A DNA stretch of 64,000 nt, from the NCBI RefSeq assembly GCF_900639875.1, contig NZ_CAAAIA010000002.1:62001-126000 (forward strand). Reading direction: 5' to 3'. The DNA comes from Legionella impletisoli. GTDB taxonomy: Bacteria > Pseudomonadota > Gammaproteobacteria > Legionellales > Legionellaceae. The notes below the pieces were generated by a model. The model made no database searches. It was not told the origin of the DNA and worked only from the letters and a program-made list of their open reading frames with translations. Position numbers and translations under genes: made by a program. Positions 30,317-39,951 of the stretch are shown here, piece after piece (positions within the stretch are counted from its first letter, which is position 1; every line of letters begins with the position of its first letter).

Positions 30317-31684
30317 TTAAACAGCGAAGGCAGAAACATCCAACTCTGCCATTTTTTTGTCGTACAGAGGCATCAGTGCATCCACCCTGGCCCAATCGAT
30401 CTCATTGAATGAATTGGTATTTTTGCAAATTTTGTCAATAAATTCAGTTTGGATCTGACCATGGGCATAAGCCTCAAGATAGGGCGTGTTGGTGAACATT
30501 ACAAGAACATGCTTTGAAACATAGCGATCAGGATAACGACGCATCAATTCCTTTTCGATCTGTTTTTTTAAATTAAATTGTTTATCCCGAATATCATGTT
30601 GGATTTCACGATAATTATCCATAGACATCGCAGCTACTGCGAGTGTATTTTTTACACGCTCCTCAAAAAAAGCAGGCAATGCCTGATCCCATTGGTCCTC
30701 ATATTGTTCTAATAACCCATCAAAAATGCGACAGTCCTCAAACGCGCAATTCATACCTTGACCAAAGAAAGGGATAATCCCGTGAGCTGCATCGCCTATC
30801 AGCAGGCAATGATCTTGGTAATACCATTTTGTACACTTTATGGTACTCATATTTCCAGTGGGGTGAGCAAAAAACTCTCCTACCAAGTTAGGCATTGCAT
30901 CGACTACATCCGAAAAATGTGTCTTAAAAAAAGTCATTAACTTCTCTTTAGAATCCAATGATTCAAAGCTATTTTTGCCGCGATTTGGCATAAATAAAGA
31001 GCCCGTAATGGAATCATCTAAATTAGGGTTTCCTAAGAGCATAAACGAATCTCTTGGCCATAAATGCAGATGTTCTCGAACCATGCTGCCCCCATGGTTG
31101 CTGCTAATGGATAATTCCTTATAGCCATGGGGCAAAAATTCGCGCGTATAATCGAGATGATGATGCTGCTTCATCGCTTCGCGAACAAAAGAACCTGCGC
31201 CATCTGCTCCAACTAACCTTTGATAATCAACCATCACTGGCTCATTATTCGCATTGACGAAACGAAGCTTTTTTTCTTCGAAATGAATATCCAGCAATTT
31301 TAAATTAAAATTTAATTCGATTAATGGACTTTTTTCAGCCTCATTCAGCAACAACGCATTTAATTCGCTTCGTAAAATAGCGTTTATGTATTCATCTTTA
31401 TGTCGTCCAAATGCTTGAAAACTAACCTCACCCTGCTCTTCGTGTATCGCCCTTGCCCTCATTGGAACAATAATATTGGTCACTTGATCCATTAATCCAA
31501 TCGCTTTTAAGCTGGTGATGCCACGACATGAGAGTGCCAGGTTTATGGAACGGCCACCATCCATTGGTTCTTTTCGTACATCACCACGCGCTTCATAAAG
31601 ACTAACTTTATATCCACGCCTAGCTAGATAAAGAGCAAGTAGCGTCCCTGCCAACCCAGAACCTACAATCGTGACTTGTTTCAC
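30317..31684 (-). CDS. kmo: Kynurenine 3-monooxygenase
   Basis: FAD/NADPH hydroxylase that turns L-kynurenine into 3-hydroxykynurenine. 455 residues. Rossmann motif VGSGLAGTLLALYLARRGY, KMO-typical GGRSINLALSCRG, and the FAD-ribityl motif LLIGDAAHGIIPFFGQGMNC are clear; the C-terminal helical part is present. No tryptophan dioxygenase, kynurenine formamidase or kynureninase gene is in the window, so the pathway context is missing. The diiron-type gene follows 163 bases downstream on the same strand. Confidence 0.9.
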   Translation of the reverse strand: MKQVTIVGSGLAGTLLALYLARRGYKVSLYEARGDVRKEPMDGGRSINLALSCRGITSLKAIGLMDQVTNIIVPMRARAIHEEQGEVSFQAFGRHKDEYINAILRSELNALLLNEAEKSPLIELNFNLKLLDIHFEEKKLRFVNANNEPVMVDYQRLVGADGAGSFVREAMKQHHHLDYTREFLPHGYKELSISSNHGGSMVREHLHLWPRDSFMLLGNPNLDDSITGSLFMPNRGKNSFESLDSKEKLMTFFKTHFSDVVDAMPNLVGEFFAHPTGNMSTIKCTKWYYQDHCLLIGDAAHGIIPFFGQGMNCAFEDCRIFDGLLEQYEDQWDQALPAFFEERVKNTLAVAAMSMDNYREIQHDIRDKQFNLKKQIEKELMRRYPDRYVSKHVLVMFTNTPYLEAYAHGQIQTEFIDKICKNTNSFNEIDWARVDALMPLYDKKMAELDVSAFAV

Positions 31685-31761
31685 ACTTCCTCCATCGATC
31701 CATGCTTAATTGAGAGTAAATTATAAAAATTAAAGACTGAATTTAAGGAAGGTTCAAGAAC

Positions 31762-34068
31762 TTATTTAATTTTAATATTTTTCTTTAAAAATTCTTCGAC
31801 CAAGTCTGGCTTACAAGGCGGACTGAAATAATATCCTTGTGCACTGTCACATCCATGAGCAACAACGAAATTCTTTTCAAATTCATTTTCGACGCCTTCT
31901 GCGAGCACTTCTAAATTTAAGCTATGACTTAAATTAATAATCGCTTTTACAATGGCTTCGTCATTCTTATTATTCACCATCCCTTGAATAAAGGACTTAT
32001 CAATTTTGAGCTTATTTAGAGGAAACTGCTTTAAGTAAGATAAGCTTGAATAACCCGTTCCAAAATCATCAATCGCCAACTTAACCCCAAGCGCTTTCAA
32101 CTCATGCATGAGTTCTACCCCATTATCGATATTTTCAACCAATAAGCTTTCGGTTAATTCAAGCTCAAGAAATTCGGGTTTTAATCCTGTTTTTTTAAGG
32201 GTTTCATGTACAAACTGAGGTAATTTAGATTGATGCAACTGTCTTCCGGAAATATTGACCGCAATAGTCAAGTCTTTATACCCTTTTTTTTGCCAACGGA
32301 CCGTTTGTTTGCAAGCTTCTTCAATAACCCATTGTCCGATGTCAATGATTAAACCGTTTTCTTCTGCAACAGGAATAAAATTAATTGGAGAGACGTGGCC
32401 TAGCATCGGATTACACCAACGTAGTAATGCTTCGTGCCCAAAAACACGTTTACGTTTTAAATCAATTAAAGGCTGATATAAAAGATAAAATTCGTTATTT
32501 TTTAAAGCGCCTCGAAGCGCATTATCGATTTGTGCATAATTAATGACCCGGTGATTCATTTCCGTTTCAAATACACGATACGTATTACGACCACTGTCTT
32601 TAGCATGATACATCGATAAATCGGCATTTTTCATTAACGTTTCATAATCTTCGCCATCTCTTGGATAAAAACTGATGCCAATGCTTGCAGTAATTTTTAA
32701 GTGATGTTGATCAATTTTAATTGGCTTTTGAATTAATATGAGCAATTCTTGGGCCAATACCTCCGCATCATGATATTGTTCAAGATTGGGTAAAAGAATA
32801 ACAAACTCATCACCACCAAATCTTGCCACGGTATCAAAATCATTCGTGGCGATTAAAAGCTTATTGGCAATCGATTGCAGTAGTTTATCACCCATACCAT
32901 GACCTAAGGTGTCATTGGTCATTTTAAATCGATCTAAATCTAAAAAAAGAAAGGCAACTTTGGATTTATTCTTTTTCGCTTGCAAGATAGCCTGTTCTAC
33001 GCGGTCCATTAACAACACTCTGTTCGGAAGCTCGGTGAGTGAGTCATGGGTGGCTTGCCTTAATAGTTGCTCTTCCATTTCTTTACGCTGGGTAATTTCA
33101 TTAATAATAAAGACATAATGCTTCACCGCATTAAATGAGTTTTTAACTGGTGCCACTCCTAATTCGCACCAAAATATCTCACCTGTTTTTCGTTGTAACT
33201 GCACTTCAACCGTTTCTTCTCGCTCTTCTCGAATTCCAAGATTAATACGTTGTTTATTTGCTTGATCCATAATTTCTGGATAAATAAGCGAAATCGATTG
33301 TCCTAATAGATCCTCTTCACTAAATCCAGTGGTTCTCTCAAACGATGGGTTGATATAAATTATTGGCAAATCCTGTTTGCTTAAATCAATAATGGCAATT
33401 CCATGGGTACTGGCTTCAATAGCACGCTCTCTTATTCGCAATTCATCATCCGCGAGACGTCGTGCGGTCACGTCTCGAAAACTATATACTCTTCCGACAA
33501 TCTCTTCTCCTACTCGCTGTGGTTGAGTATAACGTTCAAAGATTCGACCGTCTTTAAAATGTAGTTCTGGGAGCTCTCCTTGCCATTCAGGGTGGCTGTA
33601 TAAAAATTTGACATCAGCGATGATTTTTTCCGGCTCAATAAGTTGCTCTAAAATATATTCAAAACTTAAATTTTCAGGTCCAGCTTCCATTAAATGGGTA
33701 GGGATCCGCCACATTTCAACAAACTTTTGGTTCCAATCCACCACTTGCCCTTTTCCATTGACCATCATAATACCATCGGCAGTGCATTCTAGAGTCGCTC
33801 GTACAAGGGATAAGGATTTTTCAAGTTCGGCATTGATATTAGGATTCAACGTTTCAATTCGGATATTATCTGTGAGGGGAATATTGGATTTTCGTTGGAA
33901 TTCAGGTTGAGTATGATACCATTTTTCAAGTAAGTTAGATAATTCAGGAGTAACCGTAACAAGCCCTAATTCTTCACAAATATCGGTAACAGACGGTTCA
34001 ATGCCTTTCTTCTTTAGCTTCGACGCGGCTTGACAGACTTTTTTATAATCAACTTCTTGCCTACGCAT
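31762..34068 (-). CDS. KfrA_N-PAS-PAS-GGDEF-EAL c-di-GMP protein
   Basis: 768 residues. Residues 1-55 resemble the KfrA N-terminal DNA-binding domain (VCQAASKLKKKGIEPSVTDI, ending LEKWYHTQP). Two PAS domains follow, then GGDEF (ARFGGDEFVILL) and EAL. The EAL motifs are complete: HEALLRW, NISGRQ, ELTESLL, DDFGTGYSS, LKIDK, AEGVEN. The product-inhibition I-site is lost: NDFD stands where RxxD is expected. The frame opens to 34110; ATG 34066-34068 is preferred (GAGAGGG upstream). No membrane segment, so cytosolic. Confidence 0.87.
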   Translation of the reverse strand: MRRQEVDYKKVCQAASKLKKKGIEPSVTDICEELGLVTVTPELSNLLEKWYHTQPEFQRKSNIPLTDNIRIETLNPNINAELEKSLSLVRATLECTADGIMMVNGKGQVVDWNQKFVEMWRIPTHLMEAGPENLSFEYILEQLIEPEKIIADVKFLYSHPEWQGELPELHFKDGRIFERYTQPQRVGEEIVGRVYSFRDVTARRLADDELRIRERAIEASTHGIAIIDLSKQDLPIIYINPSFERTTGFSEEDLLGQSISLIYPEIMDQANKQRINLGIREEREETVEVQLQRKTGEIFWCELGVAPVKNSFNAVKHYVFIINEITQRKEMEEQLLRQATHDSLTELPNRVLLMDRVEQAILQAKKNKSKVAFLFLDLDRFKMTNDTLGHGMGDKLLQSIANKLLIATNDFDTVARFGGDEFVILLPNLEQYHDAEVLAQELLILIQKPIKIDQHHLKITASIGISFYPRDGEDYETLMKNADLSMYHAKDSGRNTYRVFETEMNHRVINYAQIDNALRGALKNNEFYLLYQPLIDLKRKRVFGHEALLRWCNPMLGHVSPINFIPVAEENGLIIDIGQWVIEEACKQTVRWQKKGYKDLTIAVNISGRQLHQSKLPQFVHETLKKTGLKPEFLELELTESLLVENIDNGVELMHELKALGVKLAIDDFGTGYSSLSYLKQFPLNKLKIDKSFIQGMVNNKNDEAIVKAIINLSHSLNLEVLAEGVENEFEKNFVVAHGCDSAQGYYFSPPCKPDLVEEFLKKNIKIK

Positions 34069-34297
34069 GAATCCCTCTCTAGAATGGCATTCCATTATTA
34101 TTAACGGCAAAGCAGCGGAATACTTTAATTTGTAACACTATGAGTAAAATTTTAGCACAGAATCAATTGGTATAAAAAAATAGTCATGCGTCACTTACAT
34201 CCCGCTTTATTTTGGGAGCTAAAGAGACAGCCCTGACCTACTCGAAAAATTTGAGGTCGGAACGGTGGTATATTGTGTAATTCATACAGGAGTAATC

Positions 34298-35449
34298 ATG
34301 TCTCAAAAAAAATTTGAAACCAGGGCTATCCACGCTGGCCAATCCTCTGATCCCGTCACAGGCGCGGTCATGACACCCATTTATGCCACCTCCACCTATG
34401 CTCAGTCTGCTCCAGGTGTGCATCAGGGTTATGAGTATTCTCGAACCCATAATCCAACTCGAAAAGCTTATGAAGATTGTTTAGCTAATCTAGAATCTGG
34501 GCAATATGGATTTGCATTCGCAACCGGTATGGCTGCCATAAATTCAGTCATTGATATGCTCGATTCAGGCGATCATGTCATTGCCATGGATGATTTGTAT
34601 GGTGGAACATTTCGGTTATTTGATAAAGTTAAAACCCGCACCAATCGGTTATCATTTTCCTTTGTGGATATGCGAGAGCCTAAGCATATCGAAGAAGCCA
34701 TACGCCCAAATACTAAATTAATCTGGGTAGAAACACCTTCAAACCCGATGCTAAAGCTTGCAAATTTACGTGAAATTGCTGAAATTGCAAAAAGAAAAAA
34801 GCTCATTAGTGTAGCGGATAACACATTTGCAACCCCATGGCTTCAAAGACCTTTGGAATTGGGGTTTGACATCGTTGTCCATTCGGCTACGAAATACTTA
34901 AATGGGCATTCAGATGTGGTCAATGGGGCGGTCGTTATTGGTGATAACGCCGAGCTTGCTGAAAGACTCGCTTTTTTACAAAACTCCTGCGGTGGTGTTT
35001 GTGGCCCCTTTGATAGCTTCCTTGTATTAAGAAGTTTAAAAACATTATCTTTAAGAATGGAGCGCCACTCAGAAAACGCTCGCGCACTTTCCGAATGGCT
35101 AACGCAGCATCCTAAAGTATCTAAAGTGATTTATCCAGGACTTTCCACCCACCCGCAACATCAATTAGCCAAAGATCAAATGCGTGATTATGGCGGTATG
35201 ATTTCCATGGTACTGAATGGTGACCTAGAAGACGCCAAGCGATTTTTATCACGTTGTGAACTATTTACATTAGCAGAGAGTTTAGGTGGTGTTGAAAGTT
35301 TAATTGAGCACCCAGCCATTATGACCCATGCCTCTATTCCCCCAGACAACCGCAAAAAACTTGGAATTGTGGATGGATTGATTCGACTCTCCGTTGGCAT
35401 TGAACACATCGATGACCTTAAAGCGGACTTAGAGCATGCCTTAAGCTAA
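34298..35449 (+). CDS. Cystathionine gamma-synthase/gamma-lyase family PLP enzyme
   Basis: 383 residues of the Cys/Met metabolism PLP family. Motifs: IHAGQSSDPVTGAVMTPIY at the start, the PLP lysine in HSATKYLNGHSD, and SLGGVESLIEHPAIMTHA near the end. Synthase (MetB) and lyase (CGL) activities cannot be told apart safely by eye. The frame opens to 34265; ATG 34298 is preferred for its AGGAG site 6 bases upstream. It converges with the epimerase gene, with only 4 bases between stops and no terminator in that gap. Confidence 0.87.
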   Translation: MSQKKFETRAIHAGQSSDPVTGAVMTPIYATSTYAQSAPGVHQGYEYSRTHNPTRKAYEDCLANLESGQYGFAFATGMAAINSVIDMLDSGDHVIAMDDLYGGTFRLFDKVKTRTNRLSFSFVDMREPKHIEEAIRPNTKLIWVETPSNPMLKLANLREIAEIAKRKKLISVADNTFATPWLQRPLELGFDIVVHSATKYLNGHSDVVNGAVVIGDNAELAERLAFLQNSCGGVCGPFDSFLVLRSLKTLSLRMERHSENARALSEWLTQHPKVSKVIYPGLSTHPQHQLAKDQMRDYGGMISMVLNGDLEDAKRFLSRCELFTLAESLGGVESLIEHPAIMTHASIPPDNRKKLGIVDGLIRLSVGIEHIDDLKADLEHALS

Positions 35450-35453
35450 CGCG

Positions 35454-36461
35454 TTAAACATTGTAAAATGTCCTATACCATTTCACAAACTCTGCCACAC
35501 CGACTTCAACACTGATTTTGGGTAAATAGCCAAAGTCAGTGTGTAAAGCGGTCGTGTCAGCATGCGTGGACAATACATCGCCCTTTTGCATCGGCATAAA
35601 TTCTTTAATCGCTTCTTTGCCCGTTGCCGTTTCAATAGCTCGAATATAATCCATTAAGTTTACAGGATTACCATTGCCAATATTATAAATTCGATAGGGT
35701 GCGTGGCTTCTGGATGGATCAGGTTGCATAGCAGACCAAGCTGAATCGGGCTTAGGTATTTTATCAATCGCAAGAGAAAGACCCATAACAATATCATCTA
35801 TATAGGTAAAATCACGCTGCATTTGACCCTGATTAAAAATTTTTATAGGGATTCCTTGCAAAATATCTCTGGTAAACGTAAAAAATGCCATATCAGGCCT
35901 TCCCCAGGGTCCATAAACGGTAAAAAATCTCAAGCCAGTCGTTGGCAATTGATATAAATGCGAATAAGAATGTGCAATCAATTCATTTGCCTTTTTAGAC
36001 GCAGCATAAATAGTTAGAGGGTGAGCCGTACCATCCTTTTCACGATAAGGTTGTGATTCATTCGCCCCATACACTGAACTGGTAGAAGCATACACTAAGT
36101 GCTCAACGTGATGATGGCGGCAAGCTTCAATGATGTTCGTAAAGCCAACAACGTTTGATTGAATATAAGCGAGAGGATTTTGAAGAGAGTATCGCACGCC
36201 AGCTTGGGCGGCTAAATTGACTACACGCTCAGGCTTATGCGTTTTAAAAACCTCGGTTACTTGTTCCAGATTACAAATGTCACGCTCATAAAAGTGAAAC
36301 GATGGATGAGATTGCAGCAATTCCAATCGAGCTTGCTTTAAACGCACATCGTAATAGTCATTTAGATTATCCATCCCAATGACTTGATCACCCATTTCTA
36401 AACGCGCTTTAGCAAGATGATACCCAATAAATCCTGCGCAACCCGTAATTAACAATCGCAT
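35454..36461 (-). CDS. NAD-dependent nucleotide-sugar epimerase, UDP-glucuronate 4-epimerase type
   Basis: 335 residues, extended SDR. NAD-binding TGCAGFIGYHLA is at the very start, DNLNDYYDVRLK follows strand 2, catalytic Tyr-Lys is YAASKKANE, and the sugar-specific GPWGRPDMAFFTFTRDIL matches the CapI/LpsL group that converts UDP-GlcA to UDP-GalA for surface polysaccharide. ATG 36459-36461 (MRLLITGCAGFIG) is preferred over the longer frame to 36509, which adds a non-homologous stretch. A long palindrome lies just upstream. Confidence 0.87.
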   Translation of the reverse strand: MRLLITGCAGFIGYHLAKARLEMGDQVIGMDNLNDYYDVRLKQARLELLQSHPSFHFYERDICNLEQVTEVFKTHKPERVVNLAAQAGVRYSLQNPLAYIQSNVVGFTNIIEACRHHHVEHLVYASTSSVYGANESQPYREKDGTAHPLTIYAASKKANELIAHSYSHLYQLPTTGLRFFTVYGPWGRPDMAFFTFTRDILQGIPIKIFNQGQMQRDFTYIDDIVMGLSLAIDKIPKPDSAWSAMQPDPSRSHAPYRIYNIGNGNPVNLMDYIRAIETATGKEAIKEFMPMQKGDVLSTHADTTALHTDFGYLPKISVEVGVAEFVKWYRTFYNV

Positions 36462-36521
36462 GACAAGGCCTAATGTTAAGAATGAAGGTAACTGTAACTG
36501 CTCGCCCATCTCACCTCACTT

Positions 36522-36598
36522 GACTTCCCGCGGCTTGACCGTGGGATCCAGGAATCCTTTCTAGATCGCTGGATCCCGCGGTCAAGCCGCGGGAAGTC
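36522..36598. repeat. Large GC-rich palindrome (REP-like)
   Basis: Arms 36522-36551 and 36569-36598, 30 bases each with one mismatch, around a 17-base loop. Arm core CCCGCGGCTTGACCG then GGGATCCAG. It sits in the divergent spacer between the epimerase and dapD and is related to 17698-17758. Confidence 0.85.
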
Positions 36599-36721
36599 GG
36601 TAGGGGGAGAGCAGTAACGAATGAAGAAAGTATACTCCCTATCTGATTTGATGGAAACCATCATGACGATCGTTACAAAAAACGCTATACTGGCTTTTTT
36701 TAATCGCCAAATAGGATGAAC

Positions 36722-37549
36722 ATGAGTCATTTGCAGCAAATAATTGAAGCGAATTTTGAATCACGTCAAACCATTACCCCACAATCAGCTACCCGTGAAT
36801 TAAAAGAGGCGGTAGAAGACGTTTTAAACGGATTAAACTCAGGGTTTTATCGCGTTGCAGAAAAAGAAGGCAAGGATTGGACGGTTCATCAATGGATTAA
36901 AAAAGCCGTTTTACTTTCATTTCGGATGAATCCCAATGAAGTGATTGAGGCTGGTTTTTGCCAGTTTTACGATAAAGTACCCTTAAAATTTAATCATTTG
37001 AGTAGCCAAGATTTTCAGGAAATGGGTGTTCGTGTTGTCCCCCATGCGATGGTACGGCATGGAGCTTTTGTTGGACGAAATAGCGTACTAATGCCTTCTT
37101 ATGTCAACATTGGTGCGTACATCGACGAAAACGTGATGGTGGATACTTGGGCAACGGTAGGCTCTTGTGCGCAAATTGGTAAAAACGTTCATTTATCTGG
37201 TGGAGCTGGAATTGGAGGGGTTCTTGAACCGCTTCAAGCAAACCCTACCATTATTGAAGACGACTGTTTCATTGGTGCCCGCTCTGAAGTGGTGGAAGGA
37301 GTCATTGTAGAGCGAGGGTCTGTTCTTTCAATGGGTGTATATCTTGGACAAAGCACAAAAATTTATAATCGACTAACCGGTGAAATCACCTATGGACGTA
37401 TTCCAGCTGGTTCGGTCGTTGTCCCAGGAAATTTACCCAGTGAAGATGGACGGTATAGTCTTTATTGTGCAGTTATTGTTAAACAAGTGGATGAGAAAAC
37501 GCGCGCTAAGGTCAGCATCAATGAGTTATTGCGAGATATTCCATCATGA
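36722..37549 (+). CDS. dapD: Tetrahydrodipicolinate N-succinyltransferase
   Basis: Succinylates tetrahydrodipicolinate in the lysine/diaminopimelate pathway. 275 residues. Left-handed beta-helix hexapeptide repeats fill residues about 105-220 ([20 protein letters not shown] and following), and FYDKVPLKF marks the substrate domain. ATG 36722 is favoured because AGGA lies 5 bases upstream; the ATG two codons earlier (36716) overlaps that site. Followed directly by dapE. Confidence 0.94.
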   Translation: MSHLQQIIEANFESRQTITPQSATRELKEAVEDVLNGLNSGFYRVAEKEGKDWTVHQWIKKAVLLSFRMNPNEVIEAGFCQFYDKVPLKFNHLSSQDFQEMGVRVVPHAMVRHGAFVGRNSVLMPSYVNIGAYIDENVMVDTWATVGSCAQIGKNVHLSGGAGIGGVLEPLQANPTIIEDDCFIGARSEVVEGVIVERGSVLSMGVYLGQSTKIYNRLTGEITYGRIPAGSVVVPGNLPSEDGRYSLYCAVIVKQVDEKTRAKVSINELLRDIPS

Positions 37550-38676
37550 GCTCAGTCAAGGACTTACTGGCCCGGTTGATTCGATTTGAATCCGTTACGC
37601 CTTATGATGATGGCTGTCAACCATTCATGATGGATTATTTACAGGAGCTCGGATTTACGTGCACTCCCTTAAATAACCACCCTGTCTCCAATTTTTATGC
37701 TCAAATTGGAGAGGATAAGCCTTTGTTTTTATTTGCTGGGCATACCGATGTCGTTTCAGTTGGCGAAACAAACAAATGGGACACAAATCCCTTTGAGCTT
37801 GTTGAACGAAACGGTCTTTTATTTGGCCGAGGCGCTGCAGATATGAAAGGTAGCTTGGCTGCCATGCTACTTGCGACAAAACGATTTCTTGAGAACCATT
37901 CCGAATTTAAAGGCGCTTTAGGATTTTTAATCACCAGCGGCGAGGAAGGCGAAGAGTTTGAGTTAGGCACCCCACATGTCATGCGGACTTTAGCTCAAAA
38001 GAACATCATTCCTGATTATTGTATTGTTGGCGAGCCTTCAAGCACTAAATACATTGGCGATGTGGTTAAAATTGGGAGACGAGGATCATTAACCGGAAGA
38101 ATGATACTCCAGGGTAAACAAGGGCATGTCGCTTATCCGCATTTAGCTGAAAATCCAATTCATACTCTAAGTCCTCTGCTTACGGAATTAGTCAGTACAA
38201 AATGGGATAAAGGCAATGATTATTTCCCCCCCACGACTTTGCAAATAACCCACATTGAAGCCGGAGGAATAGGCTCAAACATTATACCGGGTGAACTCAA
38301 ATTACAGTTTAATTTCCGATTTTCAACCGAACATACTGCAGACTCTCTCATGAAAACCGTTGAAGATTGCTTTAGTCGGCATCATCTTAACCCAGAAATT
38401 CGATGGCAATTAAATGGCGAACCCTTCTTAACCGCTCAAGGAAAACTCGTCGATGCAACCGTTAGCGCCATTCGAAAAATTACCACGCTAGAACCTCAGC
38501 TATCCACCAGTGGAGGCACTTCAGACGCTCGTTTCATCGCCCCTTTTGGCGTTGAAGTGATTGAATTAGGGCCTGTTAATGCAACCATTCATCAAGTCAA
38601 TGAGTGTGTTTCAATAGCTGAATTAGAAATATTAACGGATCTTTATTATGCTATCTGCGTCGATTTATTAACTTAG
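37546..38676 (+). CDS. dapE: Succinyl-diaminopimelate desuccinylase
   Basis: Zinc M20 peptidase-family enzyme that releases L,L-diaminopimelate. 376 residues. Metal and catalytic motifs: [10 protein letters not shown] (His, Asp), [22 protein letters not shown] (catalytic Glu pair), [11 protein letters not shown], and His in NATIHQVNE. Start overlaps dapD (ATGA), so the pair is coupled. Its last 9 bases overlap the end of the converging symporter gene. Confidence 0.95.
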   Translation: MSSVKDLLARLIRFESVTPYDDGCQPFMMDYLQELGFTCTPLNNHPVSNFYAQIGEDKPLFLFAGHTDVVSVGETNKWDTNPFELVERNGLLFGRGAADMKGSLAAMLLATKRFLENHSEFKGALGFLITSGEEGEEFELGTPHVMRTLAQKNIIPDYCIVGEPSSTKYIGDVVKIGRRGSLTGRMILQGKQGHVAYPHLAENPIHTLSPLLTELVSTKWDKGNDYFPPTTLQITHIEAGGIGSNIIPGELKLQFNFRFSTEHTADSLMKTVEDCFSRHHLNPEIRWQLNGEPFLTAQGKLVDATVSAIRKITTLEPQLSTSGGTSDARFIAPFGVEVIELGPVNATIHQVNECVSIAELEILTDLYYAICVDLLT

Positions 38677-39951
38677 TACCGTTTTGATCGATTCATCCTG
38701 GTTTACTAAAACAGGATATTCATGCGAGAGTGCTTGCTTATGTTTCTCATCCACCACTTTGGTAACACAAGCATCCGACCATACGTTCAATGACGTTTCT
38801 AACATATCGATAAGGCTGTAAAAAGGTAAAATAATTCCCATCAGAGTTATAGGAACATTCATGCTGGCTAAAAGGCTTGCGCTCAGAAAAAAACATCCCA
38901 TGGGTACGCCGGCGTTACCAATCGCTGCCACAGTCGACACAACCACCCATAAAGCCATCGAGGCATAAGTTACTTCGATGCCGTGATTTTGCATCAAATA
39001 CATGACGGTCACAAAAATAAACGCAGCACAACCATTCATATTAATGCTGGTGCATAATGGCAACACAAATCGCCCCACCTCAGGCTTTACCTTAAGAGAC
39101 GTTTCAACCGTATCCATGGTAACTGGAAGACTACCCACTGAAGACTTAGAGAAAAAGGCAAGCGATAGAGCCGGCAGCATGCCTTTTAAAGCAGCATAAG
39201 GTTTTATGCCGTGAGATCGTAACCATAACGGCAATATCACCAGTCCTTGCACGAGATTAGCTAAGACAATAACCAGTAAATATTCTCCTATTCCTCTTAA
39301 CACAGTTCCTGTCCGGATCTGGATAACCGACGAGGTAATAAAGCCAAACAACCCCAATGGAATAATTGTAATGACCCATTTGGTTATCACCATGAAAAGC
39401 CCATGAGCACCTTTAAAAAATTGCGTAATGGTTTGCCTCGGCTCGTCATCAGGTATAAAACGAATCGCTACTCCGATTATTATACTGAGAAACAACACGC
39501 TTAAAACTTGCTGCTCAAGAAATGGAGAAAATAAGCTGCTAGGAATTAAATTAGATACATGGTCTAAATAACTAAACTGGCTTGTGGAAACCACCTCTGT
39601 GTGTTTTGCATCATGAACCATGCTGGGATGAATGACTAGATACAACAAACAACTAATGGCTGCGGCGACTAATGTCGTTCCTAACGTATAACGCATGGTT
39701 CTACGCCATATATGTTTCATCATCCCATCCGAGCGATAGCTTGCGAGTGTCACAATGATAGAAAGTGAAATGATGGGCAAACTAATACATTTAAAGATTT
39801 TAATAAACACATCGGCAATTAATAATCCGAGTGTTTTAAGAAGTGGTATATCAGACATCCCACTTAAAATACCTAAGAAAATCATCACGGCATAAAGAAC
39901 AGGAGTGCTAAACCAAAAAGAAGTTTTTTTTGCTGAGTGTTGTGCGCACAT
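38668..39951 (-). CDS. Dicarboxylate/amino acid:cation symporter (DAACS family)
   Basis: 427 residues with about 8 transmembrane spans plus re-entrant loops; inner membrane. Typical DAACS features are the Ser-rich hairpin SKSSVGSLPVTMDTVE, the NMNGCAAFIFVTVMYL segment and AAIGNAGVPMGCFFLSASLL. It imports C4-dicarboxylates or acidic/neutral amino acids with Na+ or H+; the substrate cannot be settled here. It converges on dapE with a 9-base overlap of the 3' ends. Confidence 0.85.
   Translation of the reverse strand: MCAQHSAKKTSFWFSTPVLYAVMIFLGILSGMSDIPLLKTLGLLIADVFIKIFKCISLPIISLSIIVTLASYRSDGMMKHIWRRTMRYTLGTTLVAAAISCLLYLVIHPSMVHDAKHTEVVSTSQFSYLDHVSNLIPSSLFSPFLEQQVLSVLFLSIIIGVAIRFIPDDEPRQTITQFFKGAHGLFMVITKWVITIIPLGLFGFITSSVIQIRTGTVLRGIGEYLLVIVLANLVQGLVILPLWLRSHGIKPYAALKGMLPALSLAFFSKSSVGSLPVTMDTVETSLKVKPEVGRFVLPLCTSINMNGCAAFIFVTVMYLMQNHGIEVTYASMALWVVVSTVAAIGNAGVPMGCFFLSASLLASMNVPITLMGIILPFYSLIDMLETSLNVWSDACVTKVVDEKHKQALSHEYPVLVNQDESIKTVLS

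Noticed and set aside
34069-34297. SAM or methionine riboswitch before the Cys/Met PLP enzyme
   Set aside because: No conserved SAM-I, SAM-II or related motif and no terminator/antiterminator pair could be seen.
36476-36739. Open frame on the minus strand across the palindrome before dapD
   Set aside because: It runs through the 30-bp palindrome and dapD start, has no family features, and its sequence is set by the repeat.
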